A stretch of DNA of 33,367 bases from CAYNJF01 sp964351745 (GCA_964351745.1 CAYGPI010000016.1:1-33367), one strand, 5' to 3'; positions 6,746 to 16,248 are shown, counted from the first letter of the stretch. The notes: a model not told the origin generated them from the sequence alone. Numbers and translations: made by a program.

Positions 6746-9445
6746 GTGTTTACTAAGTTAGCAAATTCTCTTTTTGGAAGTCGCAACCAGCGCAATTTAA
6801 AAAACTATCGCAAGCAAGTGGAGCTGATTAACAGCCTTGAGCCTGGCATGCGTGACTTAAGTATGGAAAGTTTGAGTGCAAAAACTGAAGAGTTTAAGAA
6901 GCGTCATGTAGCAGGCGAAAGCCTTGATAAACTTTTGCCAGAGGCCTTTGCTGTTGTTCGAGAAGCCAGTCGCAGATTGCTAGGCATGCGTCATTTTGAT
7001 GTGCAATTAATTGGCGGTATGGCACTTCACAATGGGAAAATTGCTGAAATGTCCACCGGAGAGGGTAAGACTTTAATGGCAACCCTTGCCGTTTATTTAA
7101 ATGCGTTAACCGGCAAGCCTGTGCACGTCGTGACGGTGAATGACTATTTGGCAAGACGTGATGCTGGATGGATGGGGCCGATTTACGTTGCTTTAGGGTT
7201 AACCGTTGGTGTTGTGATTCCTCGCAGGAACTCGGACGTGAAACGTGAAAGCTACCAGGCTGATGTCATCTATGCCACCAATAACGAGTTAGGCTTTGAT
7301 TATCTGCGCAACAAAATGGCTTTTAGTGCCGAAGAATGTTTGCAGACAGAGCTTCACTTTGCGATTGTCGATGAGGTTGACTCTATTCTTGTTGATGAAG
7401 CTAGAACGCCTTTGATTATTTCAGGGGCAGCAGATGATAGCTCTGAATTGTATATGAAAATGAATCTTGTGGCGCCTCTTCTAGTGAGGCAAGAGGTGAA
7501 AGATGGCCCTGGAGACTACCAGCTCGATGAAAAGACGAAACAGACTTTTCTGACGGAAGAAGGGCATGAAACCGCTGAAAAATTATTAGCGAAAGAAGGT
7601 CTGATTGAAGAAGGACAAAGTCTGTATGACTCTCAGAACTTGGTCTTGCTTCATCATTTGAATGCGGCCATAAGAGCTCATGCCATTTATAAGAAAGATG
7701 TCGATTATCTCATTCAAGATAATAAAGTTGTGATTGTTGATGAACATACAGGTCGAAGCTTGGCAGGAAGACGCTGGTCTGAAGGATTGCATCAAGCTGT
7801 CGAAGCTAAAGAAGGGGTTGAAATTCAACAAGAAAGCCAAACTCTAGCTTCTATTACTTTTCAAAATTTCTTCAAGCTGTATAGCAAGATTTCTGGCATG
7901 ACCGGAACAGCCGATACTGAAGCTTTTGAGTTTCAAGAAATTTATGGTCTAGAAGTTGTTGTTTTACCAACAAATAAACCTTGTGTTCGCAAGGATTATC
8001 CTGATGTTATTTATTTGTCGCAGGAAGAAAAATTCACAGCCATTATCGAAGATATTAAAGACAATACCCATAAGAACAGACCCATCTTGGTGGGAACTGT
8101 GTCAATTGAAACTTCAGAATTTCTATCAGGTCTCCTAAAGAAAGCTAAAGTGCCTCACAAAGTTCTTAATGCCAAGTACCATGAACAAGAAGCTGAGATT
8201 ATTTCAGAAGCTGGTCGTCCAGGTGCGGTCACGATTGCAACAAACATGGCTGGTCGAGGTACGGATATTGAATTAGGTGGATCTTTAAAAACACAGTTAG
8301 ATGCTTTGGGTGAAGCAACCCCAGAGAAAATTGCGGAGCTGAAAGCGCAATGGCAGAAGAAACATGATCAAGTTGTTGAGGCCGGCGGGTTACATATCAT
8401 AGGCACAGAGCGTCATGAGTCTCGTCGGATTGATAATCAATTACGGGGAAGAGCAGGGCGTCAAGGAGATCCTGGCTCAAGTCGGTTCTACTTATCTTTA
8501 GAAGACAATCTGATGCGTATTTTTGGCTCAGATAAAATGATCAATATGATGCGAAGACTTGGTGTTCAAAAAGGCGAAGCGATTACGCATTCGATAGTCT
8601 CAAGAGCGATAGAAAACTCTCAACGTAAGGTTGAGGGGCATAATTTTGATATTCGTAAGCAGTTACTTGATTATGACAACGTCGCTAATGATCAGCGCCA
8701 AGTGATTTACGCTCAACGTGATAATTTGATGGTACAAGAAGATCTGTCTACAAATATGACGAGTTTGATAGCTCAAGTGTCTGCTAGTGTTGTGAATGAT
8801 TATATCCCACCAGAATCCATTGATGATTTGTGGGATATTGCTGGTCTTGAGCAATATTTGCAACATGAATTTAGAATTGACTTGCCACTTAAGCATTGGC
8901 TTGAGTCAGATGCTAATTTGAATGAAGAAGGTTTGCGAGAAAAAATCCTCACAGCTTTCAATGACGTATATAAAAGCAAAGAAGATCAAATTGGCACTGA
9001 TCTCATGCGTCGATTTGAAAAATCAGTCATGCTTAATAGCTTAGATACACACTGGAAAGAGCATTTAGCACAGATGGATCATTTACGTCAAAGCGTTGGG
9101 CTCAGAGGTTATGCGCAAAAAGATCCCAAACAAGAGTATAAAAAGGAAGCTTTTAACCTTTTTAAAAGTATGCTGGAATCGATTAAGCGTGAAGTGGTGA
9201 GCGTCATTACGAAAGTTGAAGTTCGTGCGCAAGAGGATGTTGATGCGATTGATCAACAAAGAAGACAAAGCTCTGGTTTGCCTATGGATTTTCACCATGA
9301 TGACATTCAAGGTTTAGAGCAAGAATCCATGATGAAAGCAAGTGAGGGAGTTTTGGCTGGTGACACGGTTAAGGTCGGTCGCAATGATGCTTGCCCATGT
9401 GGCTCTTCGAAAAAATATAAACAATGCCATGGTAAGCTTGCTTAA
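6746..9445 (+). CDS. secA: Preprotein translocase ATPase SecA
   Basis: Motor ATPase of the Sec pathway, pushing unfolded preproteins through SecYEG at the cytoplasmic face. It has 899 residues, full length (E. coli 901). Visible parts: Walker A STGEGKT near residue 105; DEAD-type VDEVDSILVDEARTPL near 207; NBD2 with ATNMAGRGTDI and QLRGRAGRQGD; and the helical scaffold. The C-terminal zinc/SecB-binding tail has C883, C885, C894 and H895. The start is GTG at 6746 with GTGAG 6 bases upstream; it yields FTKLANSLFGSRN, which matches the family start. A TAAAAT -10-like hexamer lies at 6697-6702. No secM-like gene precedes it. The stop overlaps the mutT start (TAATG). Confidence 0.98.
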   Translation: MFTKLANSLFGSRNQRNLKNYRKQVELINSLEPGMRDLSMESLSAKTEEFKKRHVAGESLDKLLPEAFAVVREASRRLLGMRHFDVQLIGGMALHNGKIAEMSTGEGKTLMATLAVYLNALTGKPVHVVTVNDYLARRDAGWMGPIYVALGLTVGVVIPRRNSDVKRESYQADVIYATNNELGFDYLRNKMAFSAEECLQTELHFAIVDEVDSILVDEARTPLIISGAADDSSELYMKMNLVAPLLVRQEVKDGPGDYQLDEKTKQTFLTEEGHETAEKLLAKEGLIEEGQSLYDSQNLVLLHHLNAAIRAHAIYKKDVDYLIQDNKVVIVDEHTGRSLAGRRWSEGLHQAVEAKEGVEIQQESQTLASITFQNFFKLYSKISGMTGTADTEAFEFQEIYGLEVVVLPTNKPCVRKDYPDVIYLSQEEKFTAIIEDIKDNTHKNRPILVGTVSIETSEFLSGLLKKAKVPHKVLNAKYHEQEAEIISEAGRPGAVTIATNMAGRGTDIELGGSLKTQLDALGEATPEKIAELKAQWQKKHDQVVEAGGLHIIGTERHESRRIDNQLRGRAGRQGDPGSSRFYLSLEDNLMRIFGSDKMINMMRRLGVQKGEAITHSIVSRAIENSQRKVEGHNFDIRKQLLDYDNVANDQRQVIYAQRDNLMVQEDLSTNMTSLIAQVSASVVNDYIPPESIDDLWDIAGLEQYLQHEFRIDLPLKHWLESDANLNEEGLREKILTAFNDVYKSKEDQIGTDLMRRFEKSVMLNSLDTHWKEHLAQMDHLRQSVGLRGYAQKDPKQEYKKEAFNLFKSMLESIKREVVSVITKVEVRAQEDVDAIDQQRRQSSGLPMDFHHDDIQGLEQESMMKASEGVLAGDTVKVGRNDACPCGSSKKYKQCHGKLA

Positions 9446-9834
9446 TGGAGCAGGGGCGTGTTTTGGTCGTTGTGGGGGTTATTATTAATCCCCAAGGCCA
9501 GGTTCTCATGGCTGAGCGCAAGTCTCACCAGCATCAAGCTCACACTTGGGAGTTCCCAGGTGGTAAAGTTGAGACGAATGAATCTTCTTTAGATGCGCTC
9601 AAGCGTGAGTTACTCGAGGAAGTTGGTGTCATCGTTAAGTCTCATAGTCCCTTTTTAGAAATCCCCTATGATTACCCAGACAAGAAAGTTCATTTGTCCG
9701 TATACAAGGTTTTAGACTTTCAAGGCCAGGCTCAAGGTTTAGAAAGCCAACGGATTGCTTGGGTACCACTTAGTGAAATTGGACAACTTCGGGTGCCATT
9801 AGCGAATGAAATGATTATTAAACATTTAATATGA
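9445..9834 (+). CDS. mutT: 8-oxo-dGTP diphosphatase MutT (Nudix)
   Basis: Cleans the nucleotide pool by hydrolysing 8-oxo-dGTP to the monophosphate, preventing A:T to C:G transversions. It has 129 residues, the usual MutT size. The complete Nudix box GX5EX7REUXEEXGU runs from G40 to V62, with E46, R54, E55, E58 and E59 all present. WEFPGG just before it is the standard lead-in. The ATG overlaps the secA stop by one base, so translation is probably coupled. secA-mutT adjacency is common in gammaproteobacteria. The fusion to ThiE seen in some relatives is absent. Nothing is damaged. Confidence 0.95.
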   Translation: MEQGRVLVVVGVIINPQGQVLMAERKSHQHQAHTWEFPGGKVETNESSLDALKRELLEEVGVIVKSHSPFLEIPYDYPDKKVHLSVYKVLDFQGQAQGLESQRIAWVPLSEIGQLRVPLANEMIIKHLI

Positions 9835-10301
9835 AATGCATTAGGTAAATATGAACGATCTTCTTCAAAAAGTTACCAACTACCTAATAAAGTCTATATC
9901 TTTCTCGAAATGATCATTCTTGGCTTATATCAATGGCTGATATCAAGAAACCTTGTGCTGGGATGTGAGAGTAAAAAGCTCTATATGCACGTGATGAGCC
10001 GCTGCTAAGTTTTAGGATTGGATATAGCAGAACAACTGACACCTTTTTAGCTGCTAATTCAATAAGCTTTGATGCATCTAATCGTGCTCATTTATCTGAG
10101 GCAAATTCCGTGATCAAGCTGGAAGTTAACGATTCAACTAACATTGTTTTGATTGCAAATTCAATAGATTATTTGTTTTTCTTTTACCGTTTATCTGAAA
10201 ATTAATACCATATATCTGAGATAAGGAAATCCCTGTTGTCGGTGCGATCGCACATAACTATGATCATAGGAAATAATTTGTGGGGAGAGGTTTTCTAGCT
10301 T
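9835..10301. other. Intergenic region with palindromes and a startless open frame
   Basis: These 467 bases have no confident gene. Two perfect palindromes lie just before the next gene: TGCGATCGCA (10243-10252) and CTATGATCATAG (10258-10269). The motif TATCTGA recurs at 10093, 10192 and 10213. A plus-strand frame stays open for 76 codons (9975-10205) with no ATG or ribosome site; its translation (for example GYSRTTDTFLAANSISFD) is not recognised. It may be a decayed gene or chance. Confidence 0.4.
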
Positions 10302-10535
10302 ATGAAAAAGTTACGTGTGCCAAGACTTGAAAACACTCTTTATGCCCTAGGGTTATTTGGATTTATCTTGTTAATGCTTGGCATTATGACTCATATGCTT
10401 TGTAACGGAAGAGATCCATGCCCGCTTGGTGCTTTGGAGAAACTAGCTGGGTATTTTGGGCATGCTTGCTTAGTTTTATCTGCCTTGTGTTATTGCCTTA
10501 TGCCTTTTTTAAAAAGGCACAAGAGATCCACCTAA
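10302..10535 (+). CDS. Small two-helix membrane protein, unknown
   Basis: 77 residues; I do not recognise a family. A basic N-terminus (MKKLRVPR) leads to a hydrophobic helix at about 15-34. A short loop containing CNGRDPCPLG follows, then a second helix at about 47-68 ending in a basic tail (KRHKRST). That predicts a hairpin in the inner membrane with both ends in the cytoplasm. The two loop cysteines could form a disulphide in the periplasm. A GGGGAGAGG purine run 12 bases before the ATG is a distant ribosome site. Two palindromes upstream could be operators. It is convergent with yacG, 19 bases away. Good composition and a coherent topology make it a likely real gene. Confidence 0.6.
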   Translation: MKKLRVPRLENTLYALGLFGFILLMLGIMTHMLCNGRDPCPLGALEKLAGYFGHACLVLSALCYCLMPFLKRHKRST

Positions 10536-10554
10536 TCAAATATTGAGGTTCAGC

Positions 10555-10740
10555 TTATTCAAACTCATCGGAGCTTGGGCTTTCTTGGGTTGGGATCCGG
10601 TAAGACTCATCTGCCCAAGAGCCTAAGTCAATGAGTTTGCAGTGATGGCAGCAAAAGGGTCTGTAAGGGTTATCTCGAGACATGCGAACAGGTTTTTTGC
10701 AGGTAGGGCAGGGTACTCTTAGTATTTCAGGTTGAGTCAT
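10555..10740 (-). CDS. yacG: DNA gyrase inhibitor YacG, zinc-binding
   Basis: 61 residues, typical length. The family binds GyrB and blocks gyrase from binding DNA. The zinc site is C11 and C14 (CPTC) with C30 and C34 (C-x3-C), followed by the signature IDLGSWADESYRIP. The acidic C-terminal tail (SSDEFE) is usual. The start is 12 bases after the coaE stop, so it is the last gene of a pilB-pilC-pilD-coaE-yacG run; coaE-yacG adjacency is widespread in gammaproteobacteria. Intact. Confidence 0.93.
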   Translation of the reverse strand: MTQPEILRVPCPTCKKPVRMSRDNPYRPFCCHHCKLIDLGSWADESYRIPTQESPSSDEFE

Positions 10741-10752
10741 GCAAATCCTTAT

Positions 10753-11343
10753 TTAGCCTTCTAATAATTGATGGTGAATGTGCTCTACTTGCTTTTTGGT
10801 GTTCGCCTTATCTTGGCTATTGTCAATGATGAAATCAGCAAAAGCTAGGCGAGCTTGTCTAGTCGCCTGTTTGCTTATAATTTTTTGAGCAAGCGCTTGG
10901 GTCATAGTGTCACGCTGGCAGGTACGCTCTACTTGTATTGCTTCTGGAAGATCAACGACTATGATTTTTTCTAGCCATTGATAGTTTTCCTTGTTTTCAA
11001 AAAGAAGCGGGATAACGATAAGGCAGTATCTTTCATGGATAGATTGAGCCTGATGATAAATCTCTTTTTGTATTAACGGGTGTAAGACGGCTTCCAGTTG
11101 GTTTTTTGCAGCTTGGTTTGAAAAAACAAGCTGTTTAACTTTCTGGCGATCAAGTTGTCCATCGCTTTTGATGATTTCATGACCAAAGAGCTTGATGAGT
11201 TGATTTAAGGCAGGTGAACCTGGGGAAACCAGTTCACGAGCAATGACGTCAGCATCTATAATAGGGACATTTAAATCTCTAAATTGCTCTGAAACAAGTG
11301 ATTTCCCAGAGCCAATGCCGCCGGTTAACCCGACATACTTCAT
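10753..11343 (-). CDS. coaE: Dephospho-CoA kinase
   Basis: Last enzyme of coenzyme A synthesis: it phosphorylates the 3'-hydroxyl of dephospho-CoA using ATP. It has 196 residues (the family is about 200). The P-loop GGIGSGKS is at residues 8-15, followed by the conserved IDADVIARELV substrate region, the VIPLLFENK motif and the QRDTMTQALAQKII lid area. The ATG overlaps the pilD stop by four bases (ATGA), which implies translational coupling with the pilus genes. This pilD-coaE link is common in gammaproteobacteria. Nothing unusual. Confidence 0.96.
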   Translation of the reverse strand: MKYVGLTGGIGSGKSLVSEQFRDLNVPIIDADVIARELVSPGSPALNQLIKLFGHEIIKSDGQLDRQKVKQLVFSNQAAKNQLEAVLHPLIQKEIYHQAQSIHERYCLIVIPLLFENKENYQWLEKIIVVDLPEAIQVERTCQRDTMTQALAQKIISKQATRQARLAFADFIIDNSQDKANTKKQVEHIHHQLLEG

Positions 11344-12236
11344 AACGTAACTTGTATGCCTATGTAATGGAAATACTTAGAAATAATGATATCACCCCAG
11401 AGCATTGCAATCCACCCAGCTAAGGCTATATAGGGGCCAAATGGGATGGGGTTAGATTTATCGTGACCTTTGAAGACAATGAGGGTGAGACCGATAATTG
11501 CGCCTAAGACCGATGACAGAATAATAATGAGTGGTATCGATTGCCAACCTAACCAGGCGCCAAGTAGAGCCATCAACTTAAAGTCTCCATAGCCCATACC
11601 TTCTTTACCAGTGATTAATTTAAAAAGCTGGTAAACAGACCAAAAACTTAAGTAACCTACGACAGCCCCTAAGATAGCATCAACTGGCGTTGTAAAAACA
11701 AAAAAACAATTAATAATAAGGCCAAGCCATAAAAAAGGTAGCGTGAGATCATCTGGTAAGATTTTATGATCTAGATCAATAAAACTTAAAGCAATAAGTG
11801 CCCAAGTTAAAAGCAAAGCCATCCAAGTGAGCCAGTTCAAACCGAGGGTTGCGACTGTGATTGTCGTTAAGATAGCCGTTAAGATTTCAACGAAGGGGTA
11901 ACGATTTGCAATTTTTTTGTGGCAATGTTTGCATTGACCCTTTTGAAGGATATAACTTAGAACTGGGATATTCTCGAGAAACCCTAGTGCATGTTTGCAA
12001 TCTGGGCAATGAGAGTTTGGCCAAGCTAAATTTATAAACGGCGTTGCTTCAGGTTTAAGCAGTGGAGAGCCCTGCTTTTCATGCATGAATTGAGAGCACT
12101 CCTGGAGCCACATATTATTAAGCATCATGGGCAATCTGTAAATCACGACATTGAGAAAGGATCCCATTAGTAACCCAACAATGGCAGCCATGCTAGCTAC
12201 TAAGAATAAGTGCTGTTCAAATAAGCTCATCCACAT
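11340..12236 (-). CDS. pilD: Prepilin peptidase / N-methyltransferase PilD
   Basis: Inner-membrane aspartyl protease that removes the leader of type IV prepilins and type II secretion pseudopilins, and methylates the new N-terminal Phe. It has 298 residues. The N-terminal methyltransferase half holds the zinc tetracysteine site: C77 and C80 (CPDC), C102 and C105 (CKHC). The catalytic aspartates are D154 (FIDLDH) and D218 in GYGD, the GxGD signature. About eight hydrophobic helices are visible. The start ATG shares one base with the pilC stop (TAATG). Its clear local substrate is PilA, about 7 kb upstream. Both activities look intact. Confidence 0.96.
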   Translation of the reverse strand: MWMSLFEQHLFLVASMAAIVGLLMGSFLNVVIYRLPMMLNNMWLQECSQFMHEKQGSPLLKPEATPFINLAWPNSHCPDCKHALGFLENIPVLSYILQKGQCKHCHKKIANRYPFVEILTAILTTITVATLGLNWLTWMALLLTWALIALSFIDLDHKILPDDLTLPFLWLGLIINCFFVFTTPVDAILGAVVGYLSFWSVYQLFKLITGKEGMGYGDFKLMALLGAWLGWQSIPLIIILSSVLGAIIGLTLIVFKGHDKSNPIPFGPYIALAGWIAMLWGDIIISKYFHYIGIQVTL

Positions 12237-13474
12237 TAGACAACAGATCCCATTTTAAATATTGGTAAGTACATGGCGACAACAAGGCCACCAACCAAAA
12301 CACCAAGAACAACCATAATGAGTGGCTCTAGCAAGCTGCTTAAACCATCAACAGCTAAATCAACCTCTTCCTCATAGATGTCAGCAACTTTGCTTAGCAT
12401 TTCATCTAAAGAGCCAGATTCTTCACCGATGGCTACCATTTGTACAACCATATTTGGAAATACTTCAGTTGATCTCATGGCCGCTTGAACTTGTACACCG
12501 ACAGAGACATCATCTTTGATTTTATTAACAGCGTCAACAAAGACAACATTCCCTGTTGCACCAGCGACTGAGTCTAGGGCTTCAATCAAAGGTACACCTG
12601 CCGCAAAGGTTGTGGACAAAGTACGTGCAAATCGAGCAATCGCGGCTTTTTCTAAGATGTTGCCAATAATTGGCATTTTTAGAATAAGTCTGTCCAAGAA
12701 GTCTCTAAAAGGTTTTGAATGCTTTTTAGAATACCCAAAGACCCAGCCAGCACCAACGGTCGCTGCTAAAATGATATACCACCATGCTTGAACAAAATCT
12801 GATAAATGAATAACCATTTTGGTAAAGGCTGGTAAATCAGCACCAAAACCTTTAAAGAGCTCTTCAAACTGTGGTACAACAAAGATTAACAAGATGAACG
12901 TTACCAGCACAGCAACGACCATAACAGCACAGGGATAGAAAAGAGCTTTTTTTATTTTTCTTTTTAAAGATTCAGATTTTTCTTTGTAAGTCGCGATTCT
13001 GTCTAACATGGTTTCTAGGGAGCCAGATGCTTCACCAGCAGAAACTAAGTTGCAAAACAAATCATCAAAATAATCAGGAAATTTTTCTAAAGACTCATGA
13101 AAAGATCGGCCACCTTCAATTTCCGTTTTAACGTTAAGGATTAATTCTCTTAGCGATAGATTATCTGTCCCTTTGGCGACAATATCAAAAGATTGAACCA
13201 AGGGTACACCGGCGGTCATCATGGTCGCCATTTGTCGAGCATAAAAGCAAATATCATCTGGTCCAATTTTTTTCTTATGAGTTTTAGAAAATAAGGATTT
13301 TGTTTTTCTTTTCACTCGGATAGGTGTTAAACCTTGCTTCCTTAAATCCGCTTTAGCTAAGGCTATCGTTTTACCAGCGACCTCGCCTTTGATCGTACGG
13401 CCTTGTTGGTTCGTACATTCATAACTAAAGGTTGCTATTTTAGAGCTAGAAGTCTCTTTTTTTTGTTGAGCCAT
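12236..13474 (-). CDS. pilC: Type IV pilus inner-membrane platform protein PilC
   Basis: Polytopic platform that couples the PilB and PilT motors to pilin assembly. It has 412 residues, typical. A cytoplasmic N-terminal part (about 15-70) precedes two T2SF repeats (about 75-200 and 280-405). Signatures include FARQMATMMTAGVPLVQSFD in the first and ARTLSTTFAAGVPLIEALD in the second. TM helices lie at about 178-202, 228-246 and 385-407. AAGGA sits 8 bases before the ATG. pilB ends 3 bases upstream and pilD overlaps downstream by one base, so pilBCD is one transcript. Confidence 0.96.
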   Translation of the reverse strand: MAQQKKETSSSKIATFSYECTNQQGRTIKGEVAGKTIALAKADLRKQGLTPIRVKRKTKSLFSKTHKKKIGPDDICFYARQMATMMTAGVPLVQSFDIVAKGTDNLSLRELILNVKTEIEGGRSFHESLEKFPDYFDDLFCNLVSAGEASGSLETMLDRIATYKEKSESLKRKIKKALFYPCAVMVVAVLVTFILLIFVVPQFEELFKGFGADLPAFTKMVIHLSDFVQAWWYIILAATVGAGWVFGYSKKHSKPFRDFLDRLILKMPIIGNILEKAAIARFARTLSTTFAAGVPLIEALDSVAGATGNVVFVDAVNKIKDDVSVGVQVQAAMRSTEVFPNMVVQMVAIGEESGSLDEMLSKVADIYEEEVDLAVDGLSSLLEPLIMVVLGVLVGGLVVAMYLPIFKMGSVV

Positions 13475-13477
13475 TGG

Positions 13478-15199
13478 TTAATCCTTGGTTACTCGATTAA
13501 TTTCCTCAAGACTTGTTAAGCCTTCTCGGACTTTGTTTAGACCAGAGCGTCTTAAATTATTAATGCCATCTTTAGCCATTTGATCGGCAATATCCATCGC
13601 GTTGCCACCTTCCATAATAATGCGACCAATGGCTTCAGAAACAGGCATGACTTCGTAAAGTCCTAGTCGACCTTTATAGCCATTGTTACATTGCTCACAT
13701 CCAGTTGGCTCTAGCACAGTATTCCAATCTTGGGTTTCTTCTTCAGTGAAACCCATTTCTAAAAGAGCTTCTTTGGGAATTTCTTTCTCTACCTTGCAAT
13801 GCTTACAAAGACGACGAGCAAGTCTTTGTGCTATCACAAGCGAGACTGAGGTGGCCAAGTTAAAAGCTGGGATCCCCATATTAACGAGACGACTTAAGGT
13901 CTCAGGGGCACTGTTCGTATGTAAAGTGGATAATACCAAATGTCCAGTTTGTGCTGCTTTAACACCGATTTCAGCGGTTTCAAGATCTCTAATCTCACCA
14001 ACCATGACAATATCCGGATCTTGTCTTAAGAAAGAGCGCAGAGCTGCAGAGAAAGTTAAACCCGCTCGGGGGTTGACGTTAACCTGGTTAATACCAGCTA
14101 AATTGATTTCAACAGGATCTTCTGCTGTAGATATGTTTCGCTCAGCTGTATTTAAGATATTAAGAGCCGTGTATAATGAAACGGTTTTACCACTACCAGT
14201 TGGACCTGTGACAAGCACCATGCCTTGAGGTCGGTGGATAGCCTCCATGAATAATTCTTTTTGGTCTGGCTCATAACCTAAAGCATCAATCCCCATTTTA
14301 GCACTAGAGGGATCTAAAATACGCATCACAACCTTTTCACCAAAAAGGGTAGGGCAAGTACTCACCCTAAAATCAATAGAGCGAGTTCTTGATATTTTCA
14401 TCTTGAAGCGCCCATCTTGAGGAACACGTCTTTCTGAAATATCTAAACGAGACATGACTTTTAATCTTGCCGCCAATCGAGGAGCTAAATTAACAGGAGG
14501 ATTTGCAAACTCGAATAAAATCCCATCTTGCCTGAATCGGACTCGGTAGTTTTTTTCATAAGGCTCAAAGTGAATGTCTGAAGCCCCTTTGTTGATAGCA
14601 TCCAGTAACACTTTGTTAACGAAGCGAACAATCGGAGCATCATCAATGTCAGAGTCACCATCGTCTTTGTTTGCAGCATCGTCGTCATCAATGCTTGTAA
14701 TATCTAAATCATCTAAGTTAGCGTCTTCAAGATCGTCTAAGGCTGAGCTTTCTGAGGACGATAAGACTTTCTCAATCGCATCACAAAGCAGATCTTCTTC
14801 AACCATGATAGCGTCAGTGCTAACGCCAGCATGAAACTTGAACTCATCTAAGGCCAGAAGATTGGTTGGATCAGAAACCGCGACATATAGACGATTACCT
14901 CTTTTAAGTAAGGGTAAGGCATGATGTTGGCGAATCAATTTTTCACTGATCAAATCTCTTGGTATTAACTCTAGATCAACGCAGGACAAGTCAAGTAAAG
15001 GCACCCCAAAATCATGAGAAGCGGTTACGGCAATGTCTGCAGCTTTAGCGAGTTTATTTTCAACCAAGTGTTGGACCAGAGGTATTTTTTGCTTAGCCGA
15101 GTGCTCAAGCGCTTGAGTAGCGGTAGATTCATCAATGACGTTTGCCTGCATAAGTTTACGTGCAAGCCCGCCAATAGGATTATTTTGCTGTGATGCCAT
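13478..15199 (-). CDS. pilB: Type IV pilus extension ATPase PilB
   Basis: Hexameric cytoplasmic ATPase that powers pilus extension. It has 573 residues. The N-terminal MshEN/T2SSE-N domain (about 5-150) is followed by an unusually Asp-rich linker (about 160-190), then the GspE core. Walker A is GPTGSGKT near 332-339 and Walker B/Asp box is MVGEIRDLETAEIG. A tetracysteine zinc motif (CKHC and CEQC) lies near the end. The frame is open upstream to 15337. I chose the ATG at 15199 because MASQQNNPIGGLARKL starts the conserved domain, and the longer form would overlap the preceding gene by 59 bases. The 79-base gap to that gene may carry a promoter. No PilZ or PilT gene is in the window. Confidence 0.95.
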   Translation of the reverse strand: MASQQNNPIGGLARKLMQANVIDESTATQALEHSAKQKIPLVQHLVENKLAKAADIAVTASHDFGVPLLDLSCVDLELIPRDLISEKLIRQHHALPLLKRGNRLYVAVSDPTNLLALDEFKFHAGVSTDAIMVEEDLLCDAIEKVLSSSESSALDDLEDANLDDLDITSIDDDDAANKDDGDSDIDDAPIVRFVNKVLLDAINKGASDIHFEPYEKNYRVRFRQDGILFEFANPPVNLAPRLAARLKVMSRLDISERRVPQDGRFKMKISRTRSIDFRVSTCPTLFGEKVVMRILDPSSAKMGIDALGYEPDQKELFMEAIHRPQGMVLVTGPTGSGKTVSLYTALNILNTAERNISTAEDPVEINLAGINQVNVNPRAGLTFSAALRSFLRQDPDIVMVGEIRDLETAEIGVKAAQTGHLVLSTLHTNSAPETLSRLVNMGIPAFNLATSVSLVIAQRLARRLCKHCKVEKEIPKEALLEMGFTEEETQDWNTVLEPTGCEQCNNGYKGRLGLYEVMPVSEAIGRIIMEGGNAMDIADQMAKDGINNLRRSGLNKVREGLTSLEEINRVTKD

Positions 15200-15278
15200 A
15201 TACGCTATTCTCAAATTTGTGCGACACAAGAGGGCATAGAGTATGCCTATTAAAAATAAGTTTAGTCGACCGACAAAA

Positions 15279-16232
15279 TCATTGCTGTAAAGAAAGAGCT
15301 TTTTTTGAGGTTGGGATGTGCCCAAGTAGTAAAACACAGAATAAACTACCGAATGTCAGGCCCACAAGTAGTTGTGCGGCGCGATATAGAAGTATGGCGC
15401 TAAACCCTAAACTAAATTGGCCATAGAGCGCTTCTGTGATGCCTCCTAGTAATATTTCTAGCAGACCTATGTTGCCAGGCGTCACAGGGAAAAGCATGCC
15501 CAAGGTAAAAATGCCAACGAAGATGACAGTATGGCTTAATTCTATGGGTATCCCTAAGGCTTGGAATATGACATGAAAATTTAAAATACTGAGACCTTGA
15601 ATGACAAGAAAACAGAAAATAGTCGGCAGCATTGTTTTAGGATGACGTATCATGGCACTAATATGGAGTCTCATGTGGGACCAAGATGCCTCTGATTGCT
15701 TCGCTTTTTCATATTTAGACAATAGGGTTATCGCTAGCCCTAAAATGAGCATTGAGCAAATAACGAGGGTTATCATGATAACAATTTGATGATTAAAAAA
15801 GGGAGGTAGCTCTATAAACCATTGAGGTAATAAGACCATGATGAAAGCTGTACTCATCAGTATAAAAAAGTAAAAAAGTGTGATGAAGCTGTAGTGTTTT
15901 AAAAGAATCTTGTAATGCTTCTTCAAATAAATAAACCTAAAAGCTAAACCTGGTCGGTAAGGTAATAGTTGATTGAGTAAATTAGCTATAAAGCTAAGAC
16001 CAATCCAATCTTTGACTCGAATGTCGTAGCCAAACATCTTCATAAGTATATAAAAAGGAAAACCAGATATAGCTATGATAGATGCTTGTATTAAATAGAT
16101 GACAATGGAAAGAGATGGGTTGAGTTGCTTGAAAAGGAAAATGAAATCATCTTGATGAGTGAATATGATGATACCCATAAAAGGCAACATAAGCACGGAA
16201 ACGATCCATTTAAAACTCCTAGATAGTTTCAT
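15279..16232 (-). CDS. Flippase-like membrane protein (LPG-synthase TM family)
   Basis: 317 residues with about eight hydrophobic helices throughout. The pattern fits the lysylphosphatidylglycerol synthase transmembrane / UPF0104 family. The best signature is LFPVTPGNIGLLEILLGG at about 250-270, matching the family's P-G-x-I-G-x-x-E loop. No aminoacyl-transferase domain is attached, so it is not a full MprF; stand-alone members often accompany GT2 enzymes and are proposed to move lipid-linked sugars. It lies 16 bases after the GT2 gene, so the two are probably co-transcribed. I infer a role in flipping or handling the GT2 product. The substrate is unproven. Confidence 0.75.
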   Translation of the reverse strand: MKLSRSFKWIVSVLMLPFMGIIIFTHQDDFIFLFKQLNPSLSIVIYLIQASIIAISGFPFYILMKMFGYDIRVKDWIGLSFIANLLNQLLPYRPGLAFRFIYLKKHYKILLKHYSFITLFYFFILMSTAFIMVLLPQWFIELPPFFNHQIVIMITLVICSMLILGLAITLLSKYEKAKQSEASWSHMRLHISAMIRHPKTMLPTIFCFLVIQGLSILNFHVIFQALGIPIELSHTVIFVGIFTLGMLFPVTPGNIGLLEILLGGITEALYGQFSLGFSAILLYRAAQLLVGLTFGSLFCVLLLGHIPTSKKALSLQQ

Positions 16233-16248
16233 GCCGCCAAAGGATCCA

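Noticed and set aside
10243..10252. TGCGATCGCA as a HIP1-type genome-wide repeat
   Set aside because: I noticed just this one copy; HIP1 is abundant only in certain cyanobacteria.
13683..14228. 181-codon plus-strand open frame
   Set aside because: Lies wholly antisense to the conserved ATPase core of pilB; its residues mirror that gene and show no domain of their own.
15200..15337. N-terminal extension of PilB (46 residues)
   Set aside because: Would overlap the flippase-like gene; the family N-terminus begins at the ATG at 15199.
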